Origin: SCTM01 sp965279655
GTDB taxonomy: Bacteria > Pseudomonadota > Alphaproteobacteria > Rhodospirillales > Rhodospirillaceae
Assembly (NCBI GenBank): GCA_965279655.1
Contig: OZ257255.1
Span: 2,852,001-2,916,000 of the forward strand
Length of the DNA: 64,000 nt
Direction of reading: 5' to 3'
The position numbers and the translations under genes were made by a program. This document shows positions 17,330-25,707 of the stretch, piece after piece. The notes under the pieces are model-generated. The model saw only the letters and a list, made by a program, of their open reading frames with translations. It was not told the DNA's origin and did not search any database. Within the stretch, counting starts at the first letter, position 1; each line of letters starts with the position of its first letter.

Positions 17330-19213
17330 TCAAACCGTGTCGGAATCGGCGGGAATGTATACCATCGCGGTCGTTCCCTTATCAACTTCGCTGTCGATCC
17401 GCACGGTTCCGCCCCATCCGGTGACGATACTGTAGACCACGGACAGGCCAAGGCCTGTCCCCTTCCCTACCGGCTTTGTGGTGAAGAACGGCTCGAAGAT
17501 GCGGTCACGTGTTTCACGACTAATTCCACAACCGTGATCCGTGACCGAAAGCCTAACCCACATGCCGGGCTCAAGACTGAGCGCGCCGGCCGCGCCTTCG
17601 TCCAGGTCGACCCGTTCCAGACTGACAGTCACCTCGCCGCGGCCATCCATCGCGTCGGCCGCGTTCTTCACCAGATTCAGGATGATCTGGGATACCTGCG
17701 TCGGATTGACCGTTGCCAGCGCTTCGCGCGACATCAACTGGCGGGTGAGCGTGATCCCCGGCGGTAGTGCGTTGTTCACAAGATCTAGGGCGTCGGCGGT
17801 GAGCGCGGCGATCGGATGGGATGCCACGTGCACCGGATCGCGGCGTGCGAACGTCAGCACCTGGCGCACCACATCTCGCGCCTTGCGACCACTGCCGCCA
17901 ATGACGTCGAAGTAACGCCGGACCTTGGCGGGATCCGTCTCGGCGACAGCAGCCCCCAGTTCCGACAGGGCGATTACCGGCTGCAGCAGGTTGTTGATCT
18001 CGTGCGCCACGCCGCCGGAGAGCTGGCCGAGCGCCTCCATCTTCTGCGATTGCAACAGAGCCTCGGCGCGTTGGCGGTCGATGGTGATGTCACGCAGGTT
18101 GATCACGTAGGCGATGGCTTCGCGCCCGGGAAAATCGCGCACCGGCGCGATCTCAAGCTGGGCGAGGAACGAAGAACCGTCGCGGCGCACGCAGGTCAAT
18201 TCGAATGATCCCGATGCCGAGGCTTGCAGGGCGGCGCTGGCGGCGCGCCAGCCCGCACTGGAGTCCTCGGCCGGACGCAGCGCTTCGAGCATCTGACCCC
18301 GTAGAGAAAAACCGTTGTGCAGCGTCAAGCGCTGGAACTCGGCATTCAGGTAGAAGAACCCGGGCGGGCCGTCTTCCGGCGTGAGCACTGCCACGCCGAT
18401 GGGTGACGCTTCGAGCGCTTCGTACAGAGTGGCATTGCGTCGCAGAAGATCGTTCAGCTCCTGCTCGCGATTCTTCGTGTCCGTGATGTCCTGACAAATG
18501 CCGAAGGAGCCGTAGGGGGCGCCATCGGAATCGAAGAGAACGCGGCCGTCGACACGAATCCAGCGCACGGTCTTGTCGCGGTGCAGTAGGCGGTACTCCG
18601 TGCCCGACAGGGGCTTGCCGGACATGGCATCCTTCTTGATGCGATCCGCGATCTCGCGGTCTTCCGGGTGCACCAGGCCAAGATAGTCGTCTCGGCTCGG
18701 ATCGAAGGTGTCCGTCGACACCTCATGCAGGATGTACATATGCGGCGACCACTGCATCGCGCCGCTGTCCCACATCAGCTTGAACGTGCCGAGTTGGGCG
18801 ATACGCGTGGCTTCTTCAAGCCGACCTTCGTTCTCGCGAATCTCGAACTCGTCCGCCTTGCGTTTGGAAACGTCCGTGGCGGCAATGCACCGCAGGTCGC
18901 CGCTGATCGGGAACACCTGTACAACGTACCAGGTGCCATTGAAGTAATGCTCAAAGGTCGGTTCATCGCCGACAGCCTGCAGACGCTCCGCCCGTTCAAG
19001 GCAGACGCGCAGCACACCCTCCGCGGGACGTCCGACCGCAACCTTGGGATCGTGGCCGATGAACTCCGCCGCGCGCCGGTTCACGGCGACGATCATCGCC
19101 GCCCGGTCGACGACGATCGTGGTGGACGGCAGCGCTTCGAGGAACGCTTGCGGCGTGATCTGGCCGAGGGCGCCGGAAGCCCACCAGTCTTGTGCGGGTT
19201 CGGAGCCGTGCAC
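17330..19213 (-). CDS. Soluble PAS-domain sensor histidine kinase
   Basis: The protein of about 627 residues has no membrane segment. Three PAS-like modules are visible: about 20-125, 135-245 (with HPEDRE and the PAC segment EYRLLHRDKTVRWI) and 255-375. The HisKA helix has the phospho-acceptor in GGVAHEINNLLQP near residue 395, followed by an ATPase domain with N box NLVKNAADAM, G1 DHGCGI and G2 GKGTGLGLS. I prefer the GTG start at 19213 because GAGG lies 6 bp upstream; a TTG at 19225 is the alternative. The kinase type is close to the CckA-like group, and the separate receiver gene follows 37 bp downstream. The signal sensed is unknown. Confidence 0.9.
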   Translation of the reverse strand: MHGSEPAQDWWASGALGQITPQAFLEALPSTTIVVDRAAMIVAVNRRAAEFIGHDPKVAVGRPAEGVLRVCLERAERLQAVGDEPTFEHYFNGTWYVVQVFPISGDLRCIAATDVSKRKADEFEIRENEGRLEEATRIAQLGTFKLMWDSGAMQWSPHMYILHEVSTDTFDPSRDDYLGLVHPEDREIADRIKKDAMSGKPLSGTEYRLLHRDKTVRWIRVDGRVLFDSDGAPYGSFGICQDITDTKNREQELNDLLRRNATLYEALEASPIGVAVLTPEDGPPGFFYLNAEFQRLTLHNGFSLRGQMLEALRPAEDSSAGWRAASAALQASASGSFELTCVRRDGSSFLAQLEIAPVRDFPGREAIAYVINLRDITIDRQRAEALLQSQKMEALGQLSGGVAHEINNLLQPVIALSELGAAVAETDPAKVRRYFDVIGGSGRKARDVVRQVLTFARRDPVHVASHPIAALTADALDLVNNALPPGITLTRQLMSREALATVNPTQVSQIILNLVKNAADAMDGRGEVTVSLERVDLDEGAAGALSLEPGMWVRLSVTDHGCGISRETRDRIFEPFFTTKPVGKGTGLGLSVVYSIVTGWGGTVRIDSEVDKGTTAMVYIPADSDTV

Positions 19214-19250
19214 CGGCGACCTCAACTCAGTGGAAAAACGCGAAGACCGC

Positions 19251-19496
19251 TCACCGGGTCAGACGAACGCGGAAGGGCTTGATCATCTGCTTGATCTCGT
19301 CCTCCGGCGACAGCGGAATGCGCTCAGGCTCCGGGAACAGCGGCTTGCCGTATCCGAGTTCCGCCTCATAGATGATGCTCTCGAGATAGTCGGCGACGCT
19401 CTCGAGTTCGGCGCGGCGCTTCTTGTCGATGCCTGCGGCTTTCCGCAGTTCGCCCGCAGCCTTCATGATCAGAATTGCAGAGTCCGTACTTGCCAT
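19251..19496 (-). CDS. Small conserved-looking hypothetical protein
   Basis: I do not recognise this 81-residue protein. It has a helical N-terminal half containing ILIMKAAGELRKAAGIDKKRRAEL in two parts and an acidic middle with YLESIIYEAELGYG, then a short C-terminal tail rich in Pro and Lys. There is no signal peptide, membrane span or cysteine. The start MASTDSAIL (19496) is preferred to an ATG five codons earlier because it lies closest to the helical body; evidence is slight. It sits about 37 bp upstream of the PAS kinase on the same strand and could belong to that operon. Confidence 0.6.
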   Translation of the reverse strand: MASTDSAILIMKAAGELRKAAGIDKKRRAELESVADYLESIIYEAELGYGKPLFPEPERIPLSPEDEIKQMIKPFRVRLTR

Positions 19497-19635
19497 GCCC
19501 GTGTTCCCCAACCCCCCGCCTTTCTGGCCGGGGTGCTCCCTGTCCTTATAGTCCGGACGGGCCTTCCAAACAATGAGGGGACTGCTAACACCTTGGTTTA
19601 ACAGGGCTGAGTTTAGCTCCCGGTGCGTCTTACAA

Positions 19636-20925
19636 CTACCCGTGGGGTAGGACCAAGATCGCCCGCAAGTCGTTGACGTTGGTCATTGTTGGCCCCGTCT
19701 GCAGGAGGTCGCCCAGCCGGTCCAGCAGGCCCGCGGAATCGTTTTCCGACAGGGCCGCCGGCACAGACAGACCCGCGGCTTGTGCGCGCGCCAAGGTTTC
19801 CGGGCCGCACAGCGCACCGGCCGCGCCGGAGTTCCCGTCCATGCCGTCCGTATCCCCGGCCAGAGCCCAAACGCCCGGCAAACCGTTGAACGCGGCCGCA
19901 AGTGCCAGCGCATATTCCGTATTCGGACCGCCGCGTCCGCTCCCCCGGACGCGCACGGTGAGTTCGCCACCGGAGAGAATCACGCAAGGCGTGCTGACCG
20001 GGCCACGACCGGCGCGGATTTGTGCGACCAGTTCAGCGTGTTGCGCGGCGACCGCGACAGCTTCCCCTTCACAGGCGTCGCCCAAATCGAGCACAGAGAG
20101 ACCGGCGGCGCGTACCGCGGCGGCGGCGGCGGCAAGGGCATCCTTTGGCCGTGCCGCCATGATGATTTCAGCCGGCGGAAACAATTGTTTCGGCGTTTCG
20201 AGGACTCCGCTTTGCAGTGCGGTCCGGACCGACTCCGCGACCGCGATGTCATAGGTCCGCAAGACGGCGAGGGCATCGGCGCACGTGGTTGGATCAGGCA
20301 CCGTGGGACCCGAGGCGATGACCGATGGATCGTCTCCGACCACATCTGAAATGAGAATCGTCACCACGTGCGCCGGTGTTGCGGCGGCGAGACGCCCACC
20401 CTTGATCGCCGAGAGATGTTTGCGCACGCAGTTGATCTCGTTGATGGTGGCACCGGACTTCAGAAGTTGGCGCGTGATGTCGCGCTTGTCCGCGAGCGTG
20501 ATGCCGGGGGCCGGCACCGCGAGCAGCGATGACGCACCGCCGGAGATGAGCGCAATCACCAGATCGTCCGCCGTCGCGTGCCTGGCCAGATCGAGAACGC
20601 GGGCGGCGCCCGCGGCACCGCGCGCATCGGGCACCGGATGTGCCGCCTCGACCACCTCGATCGCGCGGGTCGCGGCGCCATAGCCGTCGCGGGTCACGAC
20701 CAAACCCGACAACGGCGCGGTCCAATGGGCCTCGACCGCGACTGCCATCGCACCCGCCGCTTTGCCACCGCCCAGCACGATGGTGCGTCCGCGGTTACCC
20801 GGCGGCTGGGGTAGTGCTGGTGCAATGCAGCGCGCAGGCTGAACGGCCGCCACGCCGGCGTCGAACACCGCGCGCAGGAATCCGCGCGGATCGCTTGAAT
20901 AATCTTTGGGTGGAGGCGTGGGCAT
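19636..20925 (-). CDS. Glycerate 2-kinase (MOFRL family)
   Basis: The protein belongs to the GckA/TtuD family, which phosphorylates D-glycerate to 2-phosphoglycerate; older entries call it hydroxypyruvate reductase. It has 429 residues from the chosen start. Visible family features are IVLGGGKAAGAMA near the N-terminus, LISGGASSLL, the segment CVRKHLSAIKGGRLA with conserved Lys, ILISDVVGDD, and the C-terminal MOFRL part with GRGGPNTEYALALA and ALAGDTDGMDG. The role would be glyoxylate or serine-linked carbon entry. The start at 20925 places the conserved body correctly; an ATG at 20967 is better spaced from an AGGA-like site but overlaps the divergent regulator's start. Confidence 0.9.
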   Translation of the reverse strand: MPTPPPKDYSSDPRGFLRAVFDAGVAAVQPARCIAPALPQPPGNRGRTIVLGGGKAAGAMAVAVEAHWTAPLSGLVVTRDGYGAATRAIEVVEAAHPVPDARGAAGAARVLDLARHATADDLVIALISGGASSLLAVPAPGITLADKRDITRQLLKSGATINEINCVRKHLSAIKGGRLAAATPAHVVTILISDVVGDDPSVIASGPTVPDPTTCADALAVLRTYDIAVAESVRTALQSGVLETPKQLFPPAEIIMAARPKDALAAAAAAVRAAGLSVLDLGDACEGEAVAVAAQHAELVAQIRAGRGPVSTPCVILSGGELTVRVRGSGRGGPNTEYALALAAAFNGLPGVWALAGDTDGMDGNSGAAGALCGPETLARAQAAGLSVPAALSENDSAGLLDRLGDLLQTGPTMTNVNDLRAILVLPHG

Positions 20926-20965
20926 CGGTTGGCGGGAGGGCGCGGATTGCGTAGAACTATCTACC

Positions 20966-21631
20966 ATGATCCCCCGTCCTGTACCGCAATTGTCGTCGCC
21001 GCGCATCGTCCGCGAACTGATGGAGACCGGGCGCCGCGCGCGCATCGAGAGCGGCGCCACGCTGTTCCGCGAAGGCGACCCAGTGACCGACGTGTTCTGC
21101 ATCGCCGCGGGAAACGTCATCGTCACCCGCCACGCGGAAAACGGCGGACGGCAGATCATCGCCTTCCTGTTCCCCGGCGATTTCCTCGGCATGACCTTCG
21201 CGGAAGCGCACCTCACCGGTGCGGAGGCCCTGACCAATGCTGAGGTGTGGGCTCTGCCCCAGGCCACGCTCAAGCGCGGTCTGGAGAGTCGTGCCGAACT
21301 CGGCTTCGCCTTTGCCGAGATGGCGACGCGTATCATCAACAGCGAGATGGACGTGATCTTCACCCTCGGCCGTAAGAACGCCCGCGCCCGGGTGGCATCG
21401 TTCATCCTTTACCTGCGGGGGCGGCAGGAGTTGCTTGGACGGCCGACCGACCCGGTACAAATGCCCATGACGCGGCAGGACATCGCCGATTTCCTCGGCT
21501 TGACTATGGAGACCGTGAGCCGCTCGTTCTCCCAACTTCGTGCGAGCGGCTGTATTGCCGCCGACAATCCGCCCGATGTTCATATCGCCGACCTCCCCGC
21601 TCTGCGGCAGGCCGCGGACCTCGCGCCCTAG
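20966..21631 (+). CDS. Crp/Fnr-family transcriptional regulator (FixK-like)
   Basis: The 221-residue protein has an N-terminal cyclic-nucleotide-type beta-barrel (about 25-120), a dimerisation helix and a C-terminal HTH with MTRQDIADFLGLTMETVSRSFSQL. The ETVSR recognition helix is that of FNR/FixK proteins, which usually bind TTGAT-N4-ATCAA. The N-terminal cysteines that hold the FNR oxygen-sensing iron-sulphur cluster are missing (one Cys near residue 48 only), so it is closer to FixK or a NO/CO-type member. It diverges from the glycerate kinase gene. The start is uncertain because no ribosome-binding site precedes the ATG. Confidence 0.88.
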   Translation: MIPRPVPQLSSPRIVRELMETGRRARIESGATLFREGDPVTDVFCIAAGNVIVTRHAENGGRQIIAFLFPGDFLGMTFAEAHLTGAEALTNAEVWALPQATLKRGLESRAELGFAFAEMATRIINSEMDVIFTLGRKNARARVASFILYLRGRQELLGRPTDPVQMPMTRQDIADFLGLTMETVSRSFSQLRASGCIAADNPPDVHIADLPALRQAADLAP

Positions 21632-21735
21632 CAGGCGACGCAAGCCTTTCGGTTTGCGGAGGGTAGCCATGCGCAGATTTTTGACCCGACCAGCGGCTGA
21701 ACGGGGCATGAAGGTCGTTCAACGCGAGGACCGCC

Positions 21736-22191
21736 ATGACCGACGTCTATCTGGAAGATCTCCACCCCGGCCAATCGTTCACGACGACGACCTATAAGGT
21801 TAGCGCCGACGACATAAAGGCATTCGCCCGTCAGTTCGACCCGCAGCGATTTCACCTGGATGAAGCTACGGCGGCGGACACGTTCTTCGGCGGCCTTGCC
21901 GCCAGCGGCTGGCATACCGCGGCCATCACCATGCGTCTGCTGGTCAGCAGCGAGACTCGCCCCGCGCACGGATTCATCGGCGCGGGTGTCGAGCAATTGG
22001 CGTGGCCCAAGCCCGTGCGGCCGGGCGACGAATTACGCGTGCATTGGGAAATCCTGGAAACGCGCCCTTCGCGCAGCCGGCCCACGCAAGGACTGGCACG
22101 CGCGCGCATCACTACCCTCGATCAGGACAACGCGACGGTGCAGACGATGATCGTGAATATGGTGGTGCCCCGACGGGCCGCCGCCGCCTAA
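21736..22191 (+). CDS. MaoC-like hot-dog dehydratase
   Basis: The 151-residue protein is a single hot-dog domain of the MaoC type, the (R)-specific enoyl-CoA hydratase group. The catalytic Asp/His pair is seen in FDPQRFHLDE, followed by FGGLAASGWHTAAITMRL, the usual helix of the family. It likely acts on a CoA thioester, but single-domain MaoC proteins have varied substrates and none is suggested by the neighbours. It lies 104 bp after the Crp/Fnr gene and ends at a hairpin shared with the convergent next gene. Confidence 0.88.
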   Translation: MTDVYLEDLHPGQSFTTTTYKVSADDIKAFARQFDPQRFHLDEATAADTFFGGLAASGWHTAAITMRLLVSSETRPAHGFIGAGVEQLAWPKPVRPGDELRVHWEILETRPSRSRPTQGLARARITTLDQDNATVQTMIVNMVVPRRAAAA

Positions 22192-22198
22192 ATCAAGG

Positions 22199-22245
22199 CG
22201 CGCGATCAGACGGAAAACCGGAAGCCCACTTTTCCTGATCGCGCG
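22199..22245. terminator. Convergent hairpin between the MaoC gene and the nitrilase-like gene
   Basis: CGCGCGATCAG (22199-22209) pairs perfectly with CTGATCGCGCG (22235-22245), an 11-bp stem. Inside it GGAAAA and TTTTCC can extend the pairing. The hairpin lies between two convergent stop codons and could end both transcripts. Confidence 0.65.
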
Positions 22246-22246
22246 T

Positions 22247-22879
22247 TTAGGTCGGGCGCCAGTCGGTCCGATCCGGGCCGACGTGGAGAACGGCCGCGAT
22301 CGCCTGCTCCGCCCGCGAGCGCGACGCGACGATAGCGCGTCCGTCCGGCGAATGGATGGCCGTCGTCAGGCCGATGTTCTCGGGATACCAGGCATCCGCC
22401 CCACAGGCGACCGCGCGATAGGTGCCGTGACGCGTACGCAGCGTCAGCACCGAGGCATCATGCCGAACCGCATGCTCCAGCCGGACTTCGCCGGTCGGGG
22501 CAATCGTGATGGTGAGGCGGCCGCCTCTGCTCGCCGTTCCCTCGATGCCGAACACGAGGGTGCAGTTGTAACGCCGGGCCGCCTGGACCAAGACCGGCAG
22601 CGCATCCCCCGGCAACGCGACCGCGGGAAACAGGCAGATGTCCTTGTGGCCGCCGTAGGTCTGAACTTTGTCGAGCAAAGCCAGCATGGTCGCGAGATTA
22701 TCCGCGCCCGCGCTGCTGCCGAGAGATTGGATGCTGGTCTGGACCGCCGCAATGGCGAGTACCGATTTCCGCAGCGGAAGTTTGCGGAGAAACGCCGCGA
22801 CTGATGTGCACGGCGAAGACTCGGGCTTGGCGGCGCCGCGTCGCGGCAGCGGCCGGCGTTGCCTGAAAAAAAATGGCAT
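22247..22879 (-). CDS. Nitrilase-superfamily-like protein, catalytically degenerate
   Basis: The 210-residue protein has a basic, Phe-rich N-terminus and then a body that resembles a carbon-nitrogen hydrolase: LAIAAVQTSI at the first strand, LFPAVALPGDALPVL where nitrilases have the catalytic Glu, TLVFGIEGT, and a VACGADAWYPEN segment that parallels the Cys-containing CYDxxFPE motif. The Glu is replaced by Ala, no clear catalytic Lys is seen between the two motifs, and the protein is about 60 residues shorter than usual. It may be a pseudo-enzyme with a structural or sensing role, or a decaying gene. The start MPFFFRQR at 22879 was chosen over an upstream ATG with an unconserved extension. 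Confidence 0.55.
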   Translation of the reverse strand: MPFFFRQRRPLPRRGAAKPESSPCTSVAAFLRKLPLRKSVLAIAAVQTSIQSLGSSAGADNLATMLALLDKVQTYGGHKDICLFPAVALPGDALPVLVQAARRYNCTLVFGIEGTASRGGRLTITIAPTGEVRLEHAVRHDASVLTLRTRHGTYRAVACGADAWYPENIGLTTAIHSPDGRAIVASRSRAEQAIAAVLHVGPDRTDWRPT

Positions 22880-23062
22880 CGGATTCCCCCCGGAAGCCGC
22901 AACTCGTGAATCCAAGGTACGGTGATCGGCGCGCCGACTCAATGTCCACGACGATGCACGCGAGATTCATGATCGTTTTATTATACCAACGGTCAATGAA
23001 ACCGGTGCAGATAGCACACCGGCGGTTCGCCCATCCCAACCTGCGCGAAAGATGTGGCGACT

Positions 23063-25543
23063 CTATTGCGCGGCCAGCATCTGCGGGCGCGCCGACGGCA
23101 TGTAGACCGCGAACACGGTTCCGGTCGACGTGCTGTCCACGGTCGCGACGCCACCCCAACTCTTGGCGTGTCCCGCAACAACCGACAACCCGAGGCCGGT
23201 GCCCTTGCCTTGGGGCTTTGTGGTGAAGAATGGATCGAACACTTTGCCGATCTCCTCCGCCGGAATTCCGGGCCCCGTATCAGCCACCGCAAGGCGGCCG
23301 TACGGGCCGGGCGAAAGACCAAGCGCCTGCGCGCGATCCGCTTCGAGATAGAGTTCGTCGACCGCAATGGTGATCACGCCACCCATCGGCATGGCTTCCA
23401 CGGCGTTGGTGAGGAGGTTGGTGAGCACCTGCCCGAACCCACTGCGGTCGATCGTGACCGCACAGCCTTCGGCGGCCGGCTTCACGACACGGGAAATCCC
23501 AGCCGGCATCGCATCGCCGACCAAATCCAAGGTCTCCTGGATCGCGGCCGCGACGGCGACGCGTTCGCGATGCGGCGGCCTTTCGCGCGCGAAAGACAAG
23601 ACGTTGCGCACAATCTGCGTGGCGGTTTCCGCGGCACGGCTGATCCGCGAGAAGTAGCGCTTCTGGCCGGACGTCGCGCCTTCGTCACCGCTGCCGAAAG
23701 TGGCGTAGATAATGATCGGCTGGAGCAAATTGTTGATCTCGTGCGCGATGCCGCTGGCAAGCCGGCCGAGCGCTTCGGCTTTGCGACGGTCTTCATCGAT
23801 TTGCCGCTGCCGCCGCGTTTCCGTCACGTCGGCGCCCGCGCCGCGAAAGCCGAGGAATGCGCCGCCGGCTGCGTACACCGGTTTCGCACTCGTACGGACC
23901 CAGCGCACGTCTCCCTGGACACCCCGAAGCGGCACCACAAGATTGCGGAACGATTCACGCTTGGCCACCGCGGCATGAAAGGCATCGAGATCGCCTCTGC
24001 CGCCGGCCGCGTCCCAGGCTTCCGCCTCCGAACCATGGTGCCCGATCGGGTCCACAAACCGCTCGATGTCCTGGCCGGCGAACAGCGTGAGCACGCCCTT
24101 ATCGTCCGTCTCCCAGATGAAATCGCTCGACACGTCCAGCAAGTCCTGGAGGCGCTGTTCATTGGTACGGAGTGCTGCCTCGGCCTGCCGGATCACGGTG
24201 ACGTCCTGCGCGACGCCGAACATGCGAAGATGGCCGGCCTCGAGGCCGGGGATCACGCGCCATTGATAGCGAACGTGGCGGATCTCGCCGTCTGGCCGGA
24301 GGATGCGATACTCCGCGGTGCCGGGTTGCATGCCCTTGCCCCAATTCTCCTGCAACCGTCCGCGCACCTCGGCCAGTTCGTCCGGATGGAGCACCGAAAG
24401 CAAAGCGTCGCGGCCGTCCGGATACCGGGCGGGATCGACACCGTGCAGGACATACATGTTGGGCGACCAGTACGTCAGCGGAGAAGACAGGTCGCGCTCG
24501 AAGTGGCCCACGGCGGCCATGCGCTGGGAGTCCTCCAGGCGGCGTTCGTTGTCCTGCAGGGTATTCTGTGCGCGTTCCTCCGCGGCGATCTGCCGCAAGA
24601 GCCACCACGTCAGGGCGAGGATCATCAGCACGCCGAGCAGCGCCGCACCGACAAGGGCCGCACTCTCGCGATGCCATGGAATCAGCAGAGTGTGCGTGGC
24701 AACGCTAAATGCAATCGCGAAGGGATAGCGCGGCGACGCGCGGAAGGCGACGAGACGGTCCACCTCCTCCGGATCGTCTTTGAGGCGATAGGTGCCCGCA
24801 GCCTGACCGGCGAATATCCGCTGGAACATGCCGATCTTGCTGAAGCCCTGCCCCACCCGGTCGTTGGAGGGCATGCTGAACAACATCGTCCCGTCTGACT
24901 TGAACAAGGCGAGGCCGGTGAAGGCCTCCGGCACCATGCCGGAGAAGATGCGCGCGAATGTTTCCAGACGCAGGGTGACGATCGCGACCCCGACGAGGCG
25001 ACCCTCACGATCACGCACGCCCTTGCTTACCGCGACCAGCCAGATGCCCGACAACTGCCCGGGAAACGGATTGGTGATGTAGACCGATCCGGGCGCGACG
25101 AGGCCATCGCGATGGACGGTGAAGATGGCGTCGTGGGAGCGGTCGATCTCCGCCACCTGCGCATGATGATGGCCGTCTTCCTCCCGGCGACTTAGCTCAC
25201 GCAGGATTCCGTGTTCGTCGGCAGAGGTCAGCCCGAAGATGAAATCCCACGGTTCAGCGATACCAACGAAGCGCTCGCCCAGATTGCCCACCGTGCGCTG
25301 ATGTGCGTCGCGCGCCAGGACTTCCGAAGCAGTGCGTTCGAGGACGATTTCGACCGATTGGAACGTCGCCTCGGTGCTGGCCTCCAACAGGCGCACGGCG
25401 TTCATCTGGGTGCGGGCAGCGTTGTCGAACGCTATGCCGTAGCCGTTCCAGATACGATAGGCGACAATCCCGACGATAACCGCAATCGCGATCCCCGCCA
25501 GAATCATCGCTCGCTGCGCAAGATTGGGGCCTTCGCGGACCAT
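23063..25543 (-). CDS. Membrane-bound PAS sensor histidine kinase with periplasmic sensor domain
   Basis: The protein of 826 residues has a membrane span at about 13-32, a periplasmic region of roughly 240 residues resembling a PDC/dCache sensor (with the pattern YITNPFPGQLSGIWLVAVSKGV), a second span near 300, then two PAS modules, a HisKA helix with GIAHEINNLLQP and an ATPase domain with NLLTNAVEAM, DTGPGI and GKGTGLGLSVV. No receiver is attached and none lies beside it, so it is an orphan kinase here. The ATG at 25543 was chosen because GGGGGAG lies just upstream and the first membrane span then follows closely. The PDC family senses small organic acids or amino acids; the ligand is unknown. 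Confidence 0.9.
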   Translation of the reverse strand: MVREGPNLAQRAMILAGIAIAVIVGIVAYRIWNGYGIAFDNAARTQMNAVRLLEASTEATFQSVEIVLERTASEVLARDAHQRTVGNLGERFVGIAEPWDFIFGLTSADEHGILRELSRREEDGHHHAQVAEIDRSHDAIFTVHRDGLVAPGSVYITNPFPGQLSGIWLVAVSKGVRDREGRLVGVAIVTLRLETFARIFSGMVPEAFTGLALFKSDGTMLFSMPSNDRVGQGFSKIGMFQRIFAGQAAGTYRLKDDPEEVDRLVAFRASPRYPFAIAFSVATHTLLIPWHRESAALVGAALLGVLMILALTWWLLRQIAAEERAQNTLQDNERRLEDSQRMAAVGHFERDLSSPLTYWSPNMYVLHGVDPARYPDGRDALLSVLHPDELAEVRGRLQENWGKGMQPGTAEYRILRPDGEIRHVRYQWRVIPGLEAGHLRMFGVAQDVTVIRQAEAALRTNEQRLQDLLDVSSDFIWETDDKGVLTLFAGQDIERFVDPIGHHGSEAEAWDAAGGRGDLDAFHAAVAKRESFRNLVVPLRGVQGDVRWVRTSAKPVYAAGGAFLGFRGAGADVTETRRQRQIDEDRRKAEALGRLASGIAHEINNLLQPIIIYATFGSGDEGATSGQKRYFSRISRAAETATQIVRNVLSFARERPPHRERVAVAAAIQETLDLVGDAMPAGISRVVKPAAEGCAVTIDRSGFGQVLTNLLTNAVEAMPMGGVITIAVDELYLEADRAQALGLSPGPYGRLAVADTGPGIPAEEIGKVFDPFFTTKPQGKGTGLGLSVVAGHAKSWGGVATVDSTSTGTVFAVYMPSARPQMLAAQ

Positions 25544-25707
25544 TGTCTCCCCCACCGGACAGGCCAACCTATCGTATACGGCACGCACCCGGGATGCCAC
25601 GCCCGAGGCCACGGTGCGGGCGCGACGTCCGATGGCGAATCAAGGCGCATTCCCGCGGGTTTCCCCCAACGCTAGACTTTCCCGGCGGGGATCGTGGGGG
25701 ACCAATC

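Noticed and set aside
20966..21631. Oxygen-sensing FNR with an iron-sulphur cluster
   Set aside because: The N-terminal Cys set is absent; only the FNR/FixK-type HTH is present.
23054..24898. Long plus-strand reading frame of about 614 codons opposite the membrane kinase
   Set aside because: It is a high-GC antisense shadow of the kinase gene, with no domain pattern or ribosome-binding site.
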